DNA from: Bacillota bacterium
GTDB taxonomy: Bacteria > Bacillota > Clostridia > Lachnospirales > Lachnospiraceae
DNA length: 64,000 nt
Assembly (NCBI GenBank): GCA_023418475.1
Contig: JAEZZO010000068.1
Coordinates: 1-64,000, forward strand
Reading direction: 5' to 3'
The notes under the pieces were generated by a model. The model worked only from the letters and a program-made list of their open reading frames with translations. It had not been told where the DNA came from and ran no database searches. Positions 50,916 to 58,934 of the stretch are shown in pieces (position 1 is the stretch's first letter; each line of letters begins with the position of its first letter). Position numbers and translations under genes: made by a program.

Positions 50916-51941
50916 ATGCTTAAGCTAAAGTATGATGAAACGGAACTAATAAAGGTAATGGACCAGGTTGTTCGTAAAACGATGACAATGGATCTGACTT
51001 GGGAATGGCCCTGCGGAGTGGCTTATTATGGTATTACAAGAGCCTATGAAGCAACGAAAAAGGAGGAATATTTAAATTTCCTGCTAAAATGGACGGACGA
51101 TTACCTGGAGCTGGGATTACCTGATTTTAATGTGAATACCTGTGCCATGGGACATACTTTAATCACTTTATTTGATGAAACTGGCAATCAGAAGTATTGG
51201 GATATCGTAATGCAAATGCTGGATTATCTGCAAAACAGAGCATTGAGATTTGGCGATAGAGTATTGCAGCATACGGTATCAGCGGGGAATGATTTTCCGG
51301 AACAGGCATGGGCGGATACCTTATTTATGGCTGCATTTTTTATGCTGAGAGCGGGCAGAAGGTTAAACAATCAGGAACTGATTGAAGATGCCCTAAATCA
51401 ATACTACTGGCATATAAAATATCTTCAAAATCCGGAATCCGGTTTATGGTATCATGGTTATAATAATATTTTGTCCAATCATATGTCAGGTCTGTATTGG
51501 GGACGGGCCAATGGCTGGGCTGCTTATACGATGTCAAGAGTGAAGGCGGAATTGAGTGACTGGTATCTTTACCCCAAATGCATGGATATTGAATGTTCTC
51601 TGCGTGATCAACTTGCGGCAATCAAATTGCTGCAGACGGATAGTGGACTTTGGCGTACGCTGCTGGATGATCAGGATGCTTATGAAGAAGTATCGGCCTC
51701 CTGCGCAATAGCAGCGGCGATGATTAATAATGGTAATACGCTTCATTCAAAACATGTCCAGAAGGCTTTGGAGGGAGTGCTTACGAATATAACTGAGGAC
51801 GGACGAGTTCTTGGTGTATCAGGAGGAACTGCGGTTATGAAGGACAGAGATGGTTATCGGCAGGTTCCGAAGGACTGGATTCAGGGCTGGGGTCAGGGAT
51901 TGGCGCTGGCTATGCTTGGGGATTTGCTGATTTATAAATAG
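50916..51941 (+). CDS. GH88/GH105 unsaturated rhamnogalacturonyl hydrolase (YteR-like)
   Basis: A 341-residue intracellular hydrolase with an (alpha/alpha)6 barrel. The AWADTLFMA segment holds the likely catalytic acid Asp134. The barrel signature LYWGRANGWAAYTMSRV and the C-terminal KDWIQGWGQGLALAML are typical of GH105. These enzymes remove the delta-4,5-unsaturated galacturonyl residue left by rhamnogalacturonan lyase. There is no signal peptide, as expected for action on imported oligomers. ATG 50916 follows GGAGG (50906-50910) at 5 nt; an in-frame ATG at 50904 overlaps that site. It is 45 bp upstream of the isomerase-like gene. Confidence 0.92.
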   Translation: MLKLKYDETELIKVMDQVVRKTMTMDLTWEWPCGVAYYGITRAYEATKKEEYLNFLLKWTDDYLELGLPDFNVNTCAMGHTLITLFDETGNQKYWDIVMQMLDYLQNRALRFGDRVLQHTVSAGNDFPEQAWADTLFMAAFFMLRAGRRLNNQELIEDALNQYYWHIKYLQNPESGLWYHGYNNILSNHMSGLYWGRANGWAAYTMSRVKAELSDWYLYPKCMDIECSLRDQLAAIKLLQTDSGLWRTLLDDQDAYEEVSASCAIAAAMINNGNTLHSKHVQKALEGVLTNITEDGRVLGVSGGTAVMKDRDGYRQVPKDWIQGWGQGLALAMLGDLLIYK

Positions 51942-51986
51942 AATGAGATTACCTAATACATAATATAATTGACAGGAGAAATAAGA

Positions 51987-52835
51987 ATGCAGATAGGAAT
52001 TCGTTTTCATGATTCACAGGCGCTTGCGTTAGCGGAGCGTATAGAGGCTATACACAAGCAGGGATTTTCCTGTGCTCATCTGGCTTTATCCAAGGCATTA
52101 CCGGATATTCCTTTTGAGGATGGAGCATTGACCCCCGGTTATGCGATGTACCTTAAAAATATATTTTCAAAACATGAAGTTGATCTGGCTGTTCTTGGCT
52201 GTTATTTCAATTTGGCTGATCCGGATCCGATGAGACTTGCGGACGTCACGAATACCTATCTTTCGCATATTCGTTTTGCATCTGTTCTTGGATGTGGTGT
52301 GGTTGGAACGGAGACCGGGGCACCTAATTCCGATTACAGCTTTGAAGAAGCCTGCAGGGGAGAAGAAGCCCTTAGCAGTTTCATAACTAATCTGCGTCCC
52401 GTAGTTAGCTATGCTGAGAAAATGGGTGTTATACTGGCGATTGAACCTGCATGTATGCATATTGTGCATAATGTCAAGAGAGCAAGATGTGTTTTGGACG
52501 AGATTGGATCACCTAATCTTCAGATTATCTGGGATCCGGTCAATTTACTGCACATGGATAATTACAAACAGCAGATTGAAGTAATGGAAGAGGCGATTGA
52601 TTTACTCGGGAAGGATATTGCTGTTATACATCTGAAGGATTATATCATCCGGGATAATGCGATGGAATTTACAGCGCCGGGTCTTGGACAGATGGACTAT
52701 GGGCCGATTATTCACTTTATTCATGAAAGAAAGCCATTTATCCATTGTACTCTGGAGGATACGAAGCCGGATAATGCACAAGCCGCCAGAGAGCATATAG
52801 AAAGTTTGATGAAGAAGCATATTCAGAATATATAA
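51987..52835 (+). CDS. Sugar phosphate isomerase/epimerase (xylose-isomerase-like TIM barrel)
   Basis: A 282-residue TIM-barrel protein of the AP-endonuclease-2 superfamily. Metal-binding residues are in AIEPACMHIVHN (Glu), IIWDPVNLLHM (Asp/Asn), IHLKDYI (His) and CTLEDT (Glu), the usual layout for these enzymes. The specific sugar is not readable; members act on inositols, hexuronates or ketoses. Its place after GH105 suggests a role in processing rhamnose or the galacturonate-derived product. CAGGAG is about 9 nt before ATG 51987; an upstream ATG in the same frame has no ribosome site. Confidence 0.85.
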   Translation: MQIGIRFHDSQALALAERIEAIHKQGFSCAHLALSKALPDIPFEDGALTPGYAMYLKNIFSKHEVDLAVLGCYFNLADPDPMRLADVTNTYLSHIRFASVLGCGVVGTETGAPNSDYSFEEACRGEEALSSFITNLRPVVSYAEKMGVILAIEPACMHIVHNVKRARCVLDEIGSPNLQIIWDPVNLLHMDNYKQQIEVMEEAIDLLGKDIAVIHLKDYIIRDNAMEFTAPGLGQMDYGPIIHFIHERKPFIHCTLEDTKPDNAQAAREHIESLMKKHIQNI

Positions 52836-52915
52836 TTGCTAAGGATTGGTATGTCCGCTTTATAATTGCTTGATGAATTTGATGAATTACTATGATATGA
52901 ATTAAATTACCGAAG

Positions 52916-52980
52916 GTCCAGGTTCTTAAAACCGGGGTATAGCGTTTTCTAACGTCCGGGTTTTACAGCCTGGACTTTTG
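52916..52980 (+). terminator. Multi-branched hairpin after the GH105-isomerase pair
   Basis: GTCCAGG (52916-52922) pairs with CCTGGAC (52969-52975); inside, AAAACCGG pairs with CCGGGTTTT, and CGTT with AACG. TTTTGAC follows. It is 80 bp after the isomerase stop and probably terminates that transcript. Confidence 0.6.
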
Positions 52981-53091
52981 ACATTTATACACCTTTTTCG
53001 TAGCACTTACCGGACGCACTGCATGGAATTAGACTTGCCTGTGAACAGTCAGACATGGCTTGCTATAAGAAAGGCTTGCCTTAGTTTTACG

Positions 53092-53120
53092 TTGTAATTC
53101 GAACATTCATAGTATATAAT
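53092..53120 (+). promoter_or_regulatory. Candidate promoter of the RNA methyltransferase gene
   Basis: TTGTAA (53092-53097) and a perfect TATAAT (53115-53120) are spaced 17 bp. The roughly 300-nt leader that follows (53121-53417) is purine-rich, contains several further TATAAT-like runs, and has no ORF I accept. Confidence 0.6.
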
Positions 53121-53417
53121 AGGTAGAAAAGCGTAATTTCTTTTCGAAGAGAAACATTCATACTTATGGAGCGGAAAACGGAACTACGATTTATGAGGAA
53201 GAGAATTAAGTTAGTCAAAGTGAAGAATTATATAATTAACTAATAAATAGTAAGAAATGCTGGCGTTTGAATAAGGAATGCTTATATAATAGGAAGAAGT
53301 ACTTATAATTAAGAAGAGATATAATTTAGGAAGGCGAGTTTTAAGAAGTAAGAAGAAAAGTCATATGTGAATATGAAAAAAATTTCTTTATAAATAGAAT
53401 TAGAAAGTGAGTAAGTC

Positions 53418-54281
53418 ATGTGGATTGCGAAGGATTGGATGGACTATGAGGTAATTGATACTTCTAAGGGAGAGAAATTGGAACGATGGGGGAAATATAT
53501 ATTGGTGAGACCGGACCCGCAGGTGATCTGGGATACTCCTAGAACGCATAAGGGCTGGAAGAAACCGAATGCACATTATCACAGGAGCACAAAAGGCGGC
53601 GGAGAATGGGAGTTCTTCGATCTGCCAAAGCAGTGGGATATCTCTTATAAGGGTCTTACCTTTAATCTTCAACCCTTCAGCTTTAAACATACGGGACTTT
53701 TTCCGGAACAGGCTGCTAACTGGGATTGGTTTTCAGATAAGATACAGAGCGTGAAGGATCGACAGATTAAAGTTCTGAACCTTTTCGCCTATACAGGTGG
53801 AGCGACGCTGGCTGCTGCAAAAGCAGGTGCTGCTGTCACACATGTGGATGCTTCCAAAGGAATGGTGACCTGGGCGAAGGATAATGCAGTTTCTTCCGGG
53901 CTATCTGAGGCACCTATCCGTTATATTGTGGATGATTGCGTGAAGTTTGTGGAACGAGAGATACGAAGAGAGAATAAATATGATGCCATTATTATGGATC
54001 CTCCTTCTTACGGAAGAGGTCCGAAGGGTGAGATATGGAAGATTGAAGACAGCATCCATCCCTTTGTCAAGTTATGTACGCAGCTTCTGTCTGACGAACC
54101 GTTGTTTTTCCTGATCAATTCTTATACGACAGGATTGCAGGCAGGCGTCTTATCCTACATGCTCTCCGAAGAAGTAGGTAATAAATTCGGTGGCAGCGTA
54201 ATGGCGGATGAAATCGGATTGCCGGTATCCGGAAATGGCCTGGTATTACCCTGTGGTGCCTCAGGACGTTGGGAGAGATAA
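53418..54281 (+). CDS. Class I SAM-dependent RNA methyltransferase (RlmI-like)
   Basis: A 287-residue methyltransferase. The N-terminal 90 residues are a small beta domain; the Rossmann fold then begins with the SAM loop LNLFAYTGGATLAAAKAGA and the acidic ribose contact THVDASKGMVTWAK. The catalytic motif is IIMDPPSYGRGPKGEIW, as in the RlmI/RlmK family of 23S rRNA cytosine methyltransferases. The PUA domain seen in RlmI is missing, so the exact target is uncertain. The upstream ribosome site is weak (GAAAGTGAG). It is monocistronic, between the pectin region and the S10 operon. Confidence 0.85.
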   Translation: MWIAKDWMDYEVIDTSKGEKLERWGKYILVRPDPQVIWDTPRTHKGWKKPNAHYHRSTKGGGEWEFFDLPKQWDISYKGLTFNLQPFSFKHTGLFPEQAANWDWFSDKIQSVKDRQIKVLNLFAYTGGATLAAAKAGAAVTHVDASKGMVTWAKDNAVSSGLSEAPIRYIVDDCVKFVEREIRRENKYDAIIMDPPSYGRGPKGEIWKIEDSIHPFVKLCTQLLSDEPLFFLINSYTTGLQAGVLSYMLSEEVGNKFGGSVMADEIGLPVSGNGLVLPCGASGRWER

Positions 54282-54311
54282 AAGACACTAATCATACCTT
54301 ATTGACTATCT

Positions 54312-54430
54312 CCGGAGGATTGTCTTACTTGCATTTGCGCAAACTGCCTGAGCTTGGCTCATCTTGTGAAGCAGAACGTTCTGAACGAACGAAGGTAAAG
54401 CAAGCAAAAGGAAGTAAGGCAATCCTTCGG
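54312..54430. repeat. Imperfect 19-bp inverted repeat enclosing about 80 bp
   Basis: 54312-54330 (CCGGAGGATTGTCTTACTT) pairs with 54412-54430 over all 19 positions if two G-T pairs are allowed. The interior is rich in short palindromes (GAACGTTC, GAGCTTGGCTC). It lies 30 bp after the methyltransferase stop. It could be a terminator-like structure or a decayed repeat. The remaining 330 bp up to the rpsJ promoter are AT-rich without genes. Confidence 0.55.
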
Positions 54431-54764
54431 CGTGCCTAGAGTAATACCTAGAGATATACCTGGACAGAACTGTAATCTATATGTTAGTAAGATAGACATA
54501 AAACGAGCCGGTCAAGATAATTGCTGCAATAAAAATAAAAAATATTTTATGATCTTACATAAAAATCGATTATCAGGGCAATAATAACCATAGTTTCGCA
54601 TGTTAAAATATAGTAATTATATAAAGTTTTTCCGAAATAATAAAATCAATCCGCTGCACTTCGGATATCTTGACGGATCAATGGTGATAAAATCATCGCA
54701 AAAACGCGTGGAAAAACAATGAAAAATAATTATAAAAACAGCGAAAATTAATTAAAAAAAGTGC

Positions 54765-54793
54765 TTGCATATTGGGAACCAATAGTGTATAAT
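54765..54793 (+). promoter_or_regulatory. Promoter of the S10-spc ribosomal operon with an internal palindrome
   Basis: TTGCAT (54765-54770) and a perfect TATAAT (54788-54793) are spaced 17 bp. The spacer holds TATTGG-GAA-CCAATA, a perfect 6-bp inverted repeat placed exactly between the -35 and -10, which would suit a regulator. It is about 310 bp before rpsJ. Confidence 0.8.
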
Positions 54794-54799
54794 AACCCA

Positions 54800-55102
54800 T
54801 GTTGTGACATTGATAGCGTAGAAGCGTGAGGTTGCTGCCGCATCCGGCAGGTTTTCCGTGGAGCGAAGGTCAAGTTATGAAACTGGCGACAAGTCACTGT
54901 ACCATATAATGTTCTGCCAACGGGCAGATAAAACGTGTGAAATAATCCATCATCTCTCTTTGGACAAATCAGGAAGGATTTTATTCCGGTTGATCCGGTA
55001 TAAAGTGTGGTTGTTTGTAGGAATAATAGGATACACACGGATGAGTGTACAGTCACCACTTGTCGTACTGAAATTAAGTGCGAAAAGGAGGCGGCTTTTT
55101 TT
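54800..55102 (+). promoter_or_regulatory. Long S10-operon leader
   Basis: The 300-nt untranslated stretch before rpsJ contains several compact pairings, for example TGCCGCATCCGGCA (54836-54849), TCTGCC with GGCAGA (around 54912-54927) and short GC blocks such as GGCGACAAGTCACTG. It has no ORF in frame with a good start. S10 operons of Firmicutes are commonly controlled by structured leaders bound by a ribosomal protein, and this one is a candidate. The specific class is not recognised. Confidence 0.5.
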
Positions 55103-55414
55103 ATGGCAAGTCAAGTAATGAGAATCACATTAAAGGCGTATGATCATCATCTGATCGATCAATCAGCAGGGAAGATTATTGATACTGTTAAGAAGACAGG
55201 ATCAAAGGTGAGCGGACCGGTTCCGTTGCCGACAAAGAAGGAAGTTGTAACAATTCTGAGAGCGGTTCATAAGTATAAGGACTCCAGAGAACAGTTTGAG
55301 CAGAGAACTCACAAGAGACTGATCGACATCATCACACCTTCCCAGAAGACAGTAGATGCTTTATCCAGATTGGAAATGCCTGCTGGTGTTTATATCGACA
55401 TTAAGATGAAATAA
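55103..55414 (+). CDS. rpsJ: 30S ribosomal protein S10
   Basis: A 103-residue S10, also NusE. It begins MASQVMRITLKAYDHHLIDQSAGKI and has the signature VSGPVPLPTKKEVVTILR with a loop that contacts 16S rRNA. It also links NusG/NusB antitermination to the ribosome. ATG 55103 is about 11 nt after AAGGAGG; upstream in-frame codons are inside the leader. It is the first gene of the S10 operon. Confidence 0.98.
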   Translation: MASQVMRITLKAYDHHLIDQSAGKIIDTVKKTGSKVSGPVPLPTKKEVVTILRAVHKYKDSREQFEQRTHKRLIDIITPSQKTVDALSRLEMPAGVYIDIKMK

Positions 55415-55574
55415 TTCCTGATGTGAAGGAATGGCAGAGCGTCTGCCGACAGCTATGGAAAGACGTAAAACAAAAAAGAAAAAATCCTTAGGGTTCATAT
55501 ATGATCGTATATAGCCATCTAGGATGATTGCACTTAATGTGTAATCCGCTGTAGATTAAACAGGAGGTAAGAAA

Positions 55575-56207
55575 ATGAAGAAAGCGATTTTAGCTACAAA
55601 AATCGGCATGACTCAGGTTTTCGGTGAAAACGGAGTACTTGTTCCGGTAACCGTACTTCAGGCTGGTCCGCTCTACGTTACACAGATTAAAACAGTAGAG
55701 AATGACGGATATAATGCAGTACAGGTTGGTTTTGGCGATATCAGAGAAGTTCTGGTTAACAAGCCGAAAAAAGGACATTTTGCAAAAGCAGGTGTTTCTG
55801 TTAAAAGATATGTAAAAGAATTCAGATTAGACAATTGTGCTGACTACAAAGTCGGACAGGAGATCAAAGCTGACATCTTTGCTGCCGGAGATAAGATTGA
55901 TGCGGTTGGCAAGACAAAAGGAAAGGGTTTCCAGGGCGCAATTAAGAGACACAATTTATCAAGAGGACCGATGAAGCACGGTTCCAAATATCACAGACAT
56001 GCAGGTTCCAACGGCCCTGCTACAACACCCGGTAGAGTATTCAAGGGCAAGCATATGCCCGGACATATGGGTGCGGTAAAAGCTACTGTACAAAACCTTG
56101 AAATCGTAAGAGTTGATGCCCAGAAAAATCTTATTCTTGTTAAAGGTGCAGTACCTGGACCGAAGAAATCCTTAGTAATGCTGAAAGAGACAGTTAAAGC
56201 GATCTAA
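55575..56207 (+). CDS. rplC: 50S ribosomal protein L3
   Basis: A 210-residue L3. It begins MKKAILATKIGMTQVFGENG and contains the long loop GSKYHRHAGSNGPATTPGRVFKGKHMPGHMG that reaches the peptidyl-transferase region. AGGAGG lies 8 nt before the ATG. The 160-bp space after rpsJ holds no ORF; its A-rich middle (AAACAAAAAAG) has no clear role. Confidence 0.98.
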   Translation: MKKAILATKIGMTQVFGENGVLVPVTVLQAGPLYVTQIKTVENDGYNAVQVGFGDIREVLVNKPKKGHFAKAGVSVKRYVKEFRLDNCADYKVGQEIKADIFAAGDKIDAVGKTKGKGFQGAIKRHNLSRGPMKHGSKYHRHAGSNGPATTPGRVFKGKHMPGHMGAVKATVQNLEIVRVDAQKNLILVKGAVPGPKKSLVMLKETVKAI

Positions 56208-56232
56208 AGCTTTAAGAAAGGAGGAAGCATAA

Positions 56233-56853
56233 ATGGCAAGTGTAAAAATTTATAATATCGAAGGCAAAGAAGTTGGCACCTTAGAGCTTAACGATGCAGT
56301 CTTCGGAGTAGAGATAAATGATCATTTAGTTCATATGGCAGTTGTTCAGCAGCTCGCTAATAAGCGTCAGGGAACACAGAGCGCTAAAACTCGTGCGGAA
56401 GTAAGCGGCGGCGGAAGAAAGCCTTGGAGACAGAAGGGAACCGGTCATGCAAGACAGGGTTCAACAAGATCCCCTCAGTGGAAGGGCGGCGGCGTTGTAT
56501 TCGCACCAAAGCCTAGAGATTATTCCTTCAAAATGAATAGGAAGGAAAAAGCTCTTGCAATCAAATCAGCATTAACCTCAAGAGTGAATGAACAAAAGTT
56601 CTACGTGCTTGACGGTTTGAGCTTTGATGAGATCAAGACAAAGAAAATGAAGGCAGTTCTTGACAGCCTTAAGGTAGAGAAGGCACTGCTCGTTCTCGGT
56701 GAGAAAAACGATAACGTACAGCTTTCTGCAAGAAATCTTCCTAAGGTGAGAACAGTATTAACAAACTCCATTAATGTATACGACATTCTTAAGTATGATA
56801 CCATGGTATTAACAAAGGATGCTGTAGCGAAGATCGAGGAGGTGTACGCATAA
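56233..56853 (+). CDS. rplD: 50S ribosomal protein L4
   Basis: A 206-residue L4. The loop with GTQSAKTRAEVSGGGRKPWRQKGTGHARQGS (read in parts, about residues 44-75) extends into the exit tunnel near the macrolide site. In E. coli L4 also represses its own operon. AAGGAGG precedes the ATG. Its stop overlaps the rplW start as TAATG. Confidence 0.98.
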   Translation: MASVKIYNIEGKEVGTLELNDAVFGVEINDHLVHMAVVQQLANKRQGTQSAKTRAEVSGGGRKPWRQKGTGHARQGSTRSPQWKGGGVVFAPKPRDYSFKMNRKEKALAIKSALTSRVNEQKFYVLDGLSFDEIKTKKMKAVLDSLKVEKALLVLGEKNDNVQLSARNLPKVRTVLTNSINVYDILKYDTMVLTKDAVAKIEEVYA

Positions 56854-57152
56854 TGGCAGATTTAAAATATTATGATGTTATCATTGCACCGATGGTTTCC
56901 GAGAAGAGCATGAGCGGAATGGGTGAGAAGAAGTACACATTCTCCGTTCGTCCGGAAGCAACTAAGAGCCAGATTAAAGAAGCTGTTGAGAAGATGTTTA
57001 CAGGCACAAAAGTAGCTCGTGTAAATACAATCAACCAGGACGGCAAGACACGCAGACGTGGCGCTACCTCCGGTAAGACTTCCAAGATTAAGAAAGCGAT
57101 TGTTCAGTTAACCGCTGACAGCGCTGAGATTGAGATATTCTCAGGATTATAA
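56853..57152 (+). CDS. rplW: 50S ribosomal protein L23
   Basis: A 99-residue L23, located at the tunnel exit where SRP and trigger factor dock. It begins MADLKYYDVIIAPMVSEKSM and has the loop TINQDGKTRRRGATSGKTSKIKKA. It overlaps rplD by one base (TAATG), indicating translational coupling. Confidence 0.97.
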   Translation: MADLKYYDVIIAPMVSEKSMSGMGEKKYTFSVRPEATKSQIKEAVEKMFTGTKVARVNTINQDGKTRRRGATSGKTSKIKKAIVQLTADSAEIEIFSGL

Positions 57153-57224
57153 GATTAGTTAAAAAGATAGAATAGGGATGTTAAGAAAACAATATTTAAC
57201 ATCATTATGAAAGGAGTACAAATC

Positions 57225-58067
57225 ATGGGAATTAAAACATATAACCCATATACACCTTCCAGACGTAACATGACTGGTTCTGATTTTGCAGAAATCACAG
57301 CGTCTAAGCCTGAGAAATCACTGGTTGTATCTATAAATAAAAATGCAGGCCGTAATAATCAGGGTAAGATAACTGTAAGACACCAGGGTGGTGGCTCTAG
57401 AAGAAAATATAGAATCATTGATTTTAAGAGAAGAAAAGACGGTATTCCGGCAACTGTTGTAAGCATCGAATACGATCCGAACAGAACAGCTAATATCGCA
57501 TTAATCTGCTATGCAGACGGTGAGAAAGCATATATCCTTGCTCCGAACGGTTTAACAGTAGGCACAAAGCTTATGAATGGCGAGACCGCCGAGGTTAGAG
57601 TAGGTAACTGCTTACCGCTTCAGAATATTCCGGTTGGTACACAGGTACACAATATTGAGCTTTATCCTGGTAAAGGTGCTCAGATGGTTCGTGCAGCAGG
57701 CAACTCCGCACAGCTTATGGCGAAAGAAGGCAAATATGCAACCCTTCGTCTCCCAAGCGGTGAGATGAGAATGGTTCCGATTATCTGCAGAGCTACAGTA
57801 GGTCAGGTTGGAAATATTGATCATGAGCTTGTAAATATCGGTAAAGCAGGACGTAAGCGTCACATGGGTATCAGACCTACCGTTCGTGGTTCTGTTATGA
57901 ACCCGAATGACCATCCTCACGGTGGTGGTGAAGGTAAAGCCGGTATCGGTCGTCCGGGCCCTGTTACACCTTGGGGTAAACCTGCACTTGGTCTTAAGAC
58001 AAGAAAGCACAATAAGCATTCCAATAAGATGATTGTAAGAAGAAGAGACGGTAAAGCGATCAAATAA
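57225..58067 (+). CDS. rplB: 50S ribosomal protein L2
   Basis: A 280-residue L2. It begins MGIKTYNPYTPSRRNMTG and has the peptidyl-transferase-centre stretch VMNPNDHPHGGGEGKAGIGRPGP with the key His. ATG 57225 follows AAAGGAG at about 8 nt; an upstream in-frame ATG lies just before that site. L2 is needed for subunit joining. Confidence 0.98.
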   Translation: MGIKTYNPYTPSRRNMTGSDFAEITASKPEKSLVVSINKNAGRNNQGKITVRHQGGGSRRKYRIIDFKRRKDGIPATVVSIEYDPNRTANIALICYADGEKAYILAPNGLTVGTKLMNGETAEVRVGNCLPLQNIPVGTQVHNIELYPGKGAQMVRAAGNSAQLMAKEGKYATLRLPSGEMRMVPIICRATVGQVGNIDHELVNIGKAGRKRHMGIRPTVRGSVMNPNDHPHGGGEGKAGIGRPGPVTPWGKPALGLKTRKHNKHSNKMIVRRRDGKAIK

Positions 58068-58223
58068 GGAAAGCAGTTAATAAGTTGAATTGATTACCTG
58101 GTGGTTAATTCACTTAAAATAAATAGATTGTAAAATACAAGATGAATTTATGAGTTAATTCACTTGTCGGGTACGATGGAAAGACTATTTCCATTGTCAT
58201 TAACTCTAAGGAGGTTAGAATAC

Positions 58224-58508
58224 ATGGCTCGTTCACTAAAAAAGGGACCATTTGCTGATGATCATTTATTGAAAAAAGTAGATGCGCTGAATGCGACCGG
58301 CGATAAGACAGTTATTAAGACTTGGTCACGCCGCTCAACTATTTTCCCACAGATGGTTGGACATACAATCGCAGTTCATGACGGTAAAAAACATGTTCCG
58401 GTATATATCACAGAAGATATGGTTGGCCATAAACTCGGTGAGTTTGTTGCAACCAGAACCTATAGAGGTCACGGAAAAGACGAAAAGAAAACAGGAGCTA
58501 GAAAATAA
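58224..58508 (+). CDS. rpsS: 30S ribosomal protein S19
   Basis: A 94-residue S19, beginning MARSLKKGPFADDHLLKKVDAL and containing TWSRRSTIFPQMVGHTIAVHDG. It contacts S13 in the 30S head. AAGGAGG is 11 nt before ATG 58224. The 156-bp space after rplB shows repeats of TTAATTCACTT but no gene. Confidence 0.97.
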   Translation: MARSLKKGPFADDHLLKKVDALNATGDKTVIKTWSRRSTIFPQMVGHTIAVHDGKKHVPVYITEDMVGHKLGEFVATRTYRGHGKDEKKTGARK

Positions 58509-58539
58509 GCTCACAGTTTAATGGAAGGAGGTTCTATCC

Positions 58540-58923
58540 ATGGCGAAAGGACATAGATCCCAGATAAAGAGAGAGAGAAATGAGCAGAAGGACAACAGAG
58601 CAAGTGCAAAATTATCCTTTGCAAGAATTTCAGTTCAAAAGGCTTGTTTCGTATTAGACGCCATTCGCGGTAAGGATGCACAGACGGCACTTGGTATTTT
58701 ATCATACAGCCCAAGATATGCATCCGCAGTTATTGAAAAATTATTAAAATCAGCAATTGCTAATGCTGAAGTTAAAAATATGGACACTGCAAAGCTTTAC
58801 GTTGATGAATGTTTTGCTAACCAGGGGCCGATTATGAAAAGAATAAGACCTAGAGCACGAGGCACAGCTTATCGTATCGAGAAGAGAATGTGCAATATTA
58901 CAGTAGTGCTTAGTGAAAGATAA
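58540..58923 (+). CDS. rplV: 50S ribosomal protein L22
   Basis: A 127-residue L22. A family-typical core from about ASAKLSFARISVQKACFVLDAIRGK leads to the tunnel hairpin GPIMKRIRPRARGTAYRIEKRMCNITVVL. It has a longer polar N-terminus (MAKGHRSQIKRERNEQKDNR) common in clostridia. GGAGG precedes the ATG, and rpsC follows 11 bp later. Confidence 0.97.
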   Translation: MAKGHRSQIKRERNEQKDNRASAKLSFARISVQKACFVLDAIRGKDAQTALGILSYSPRYASAVIEKLLKSAIANAEVKNMDTAKLYVDECFANQGPIMKRIRPRARGTAYRIEKRMCNITVVLSER

Positions 58924-58934
58924 GGAGGGCAATA

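Noticed and set aside
50674..50928. 84-codon plus-strand ORF overlapping the GH105 start
   Set aside because: No ribosome site at a sensible distance, no recognisable domain, and it runs into the well-supported GH105 gene in another frame.
52836..53091. Riboswitch or T-box leader
   Set aside because: The hairpin at 52916-52975 looks terminator-like, and no T-box sequence (GGGTGGNACCGCG) or known riboswitch core was seen.
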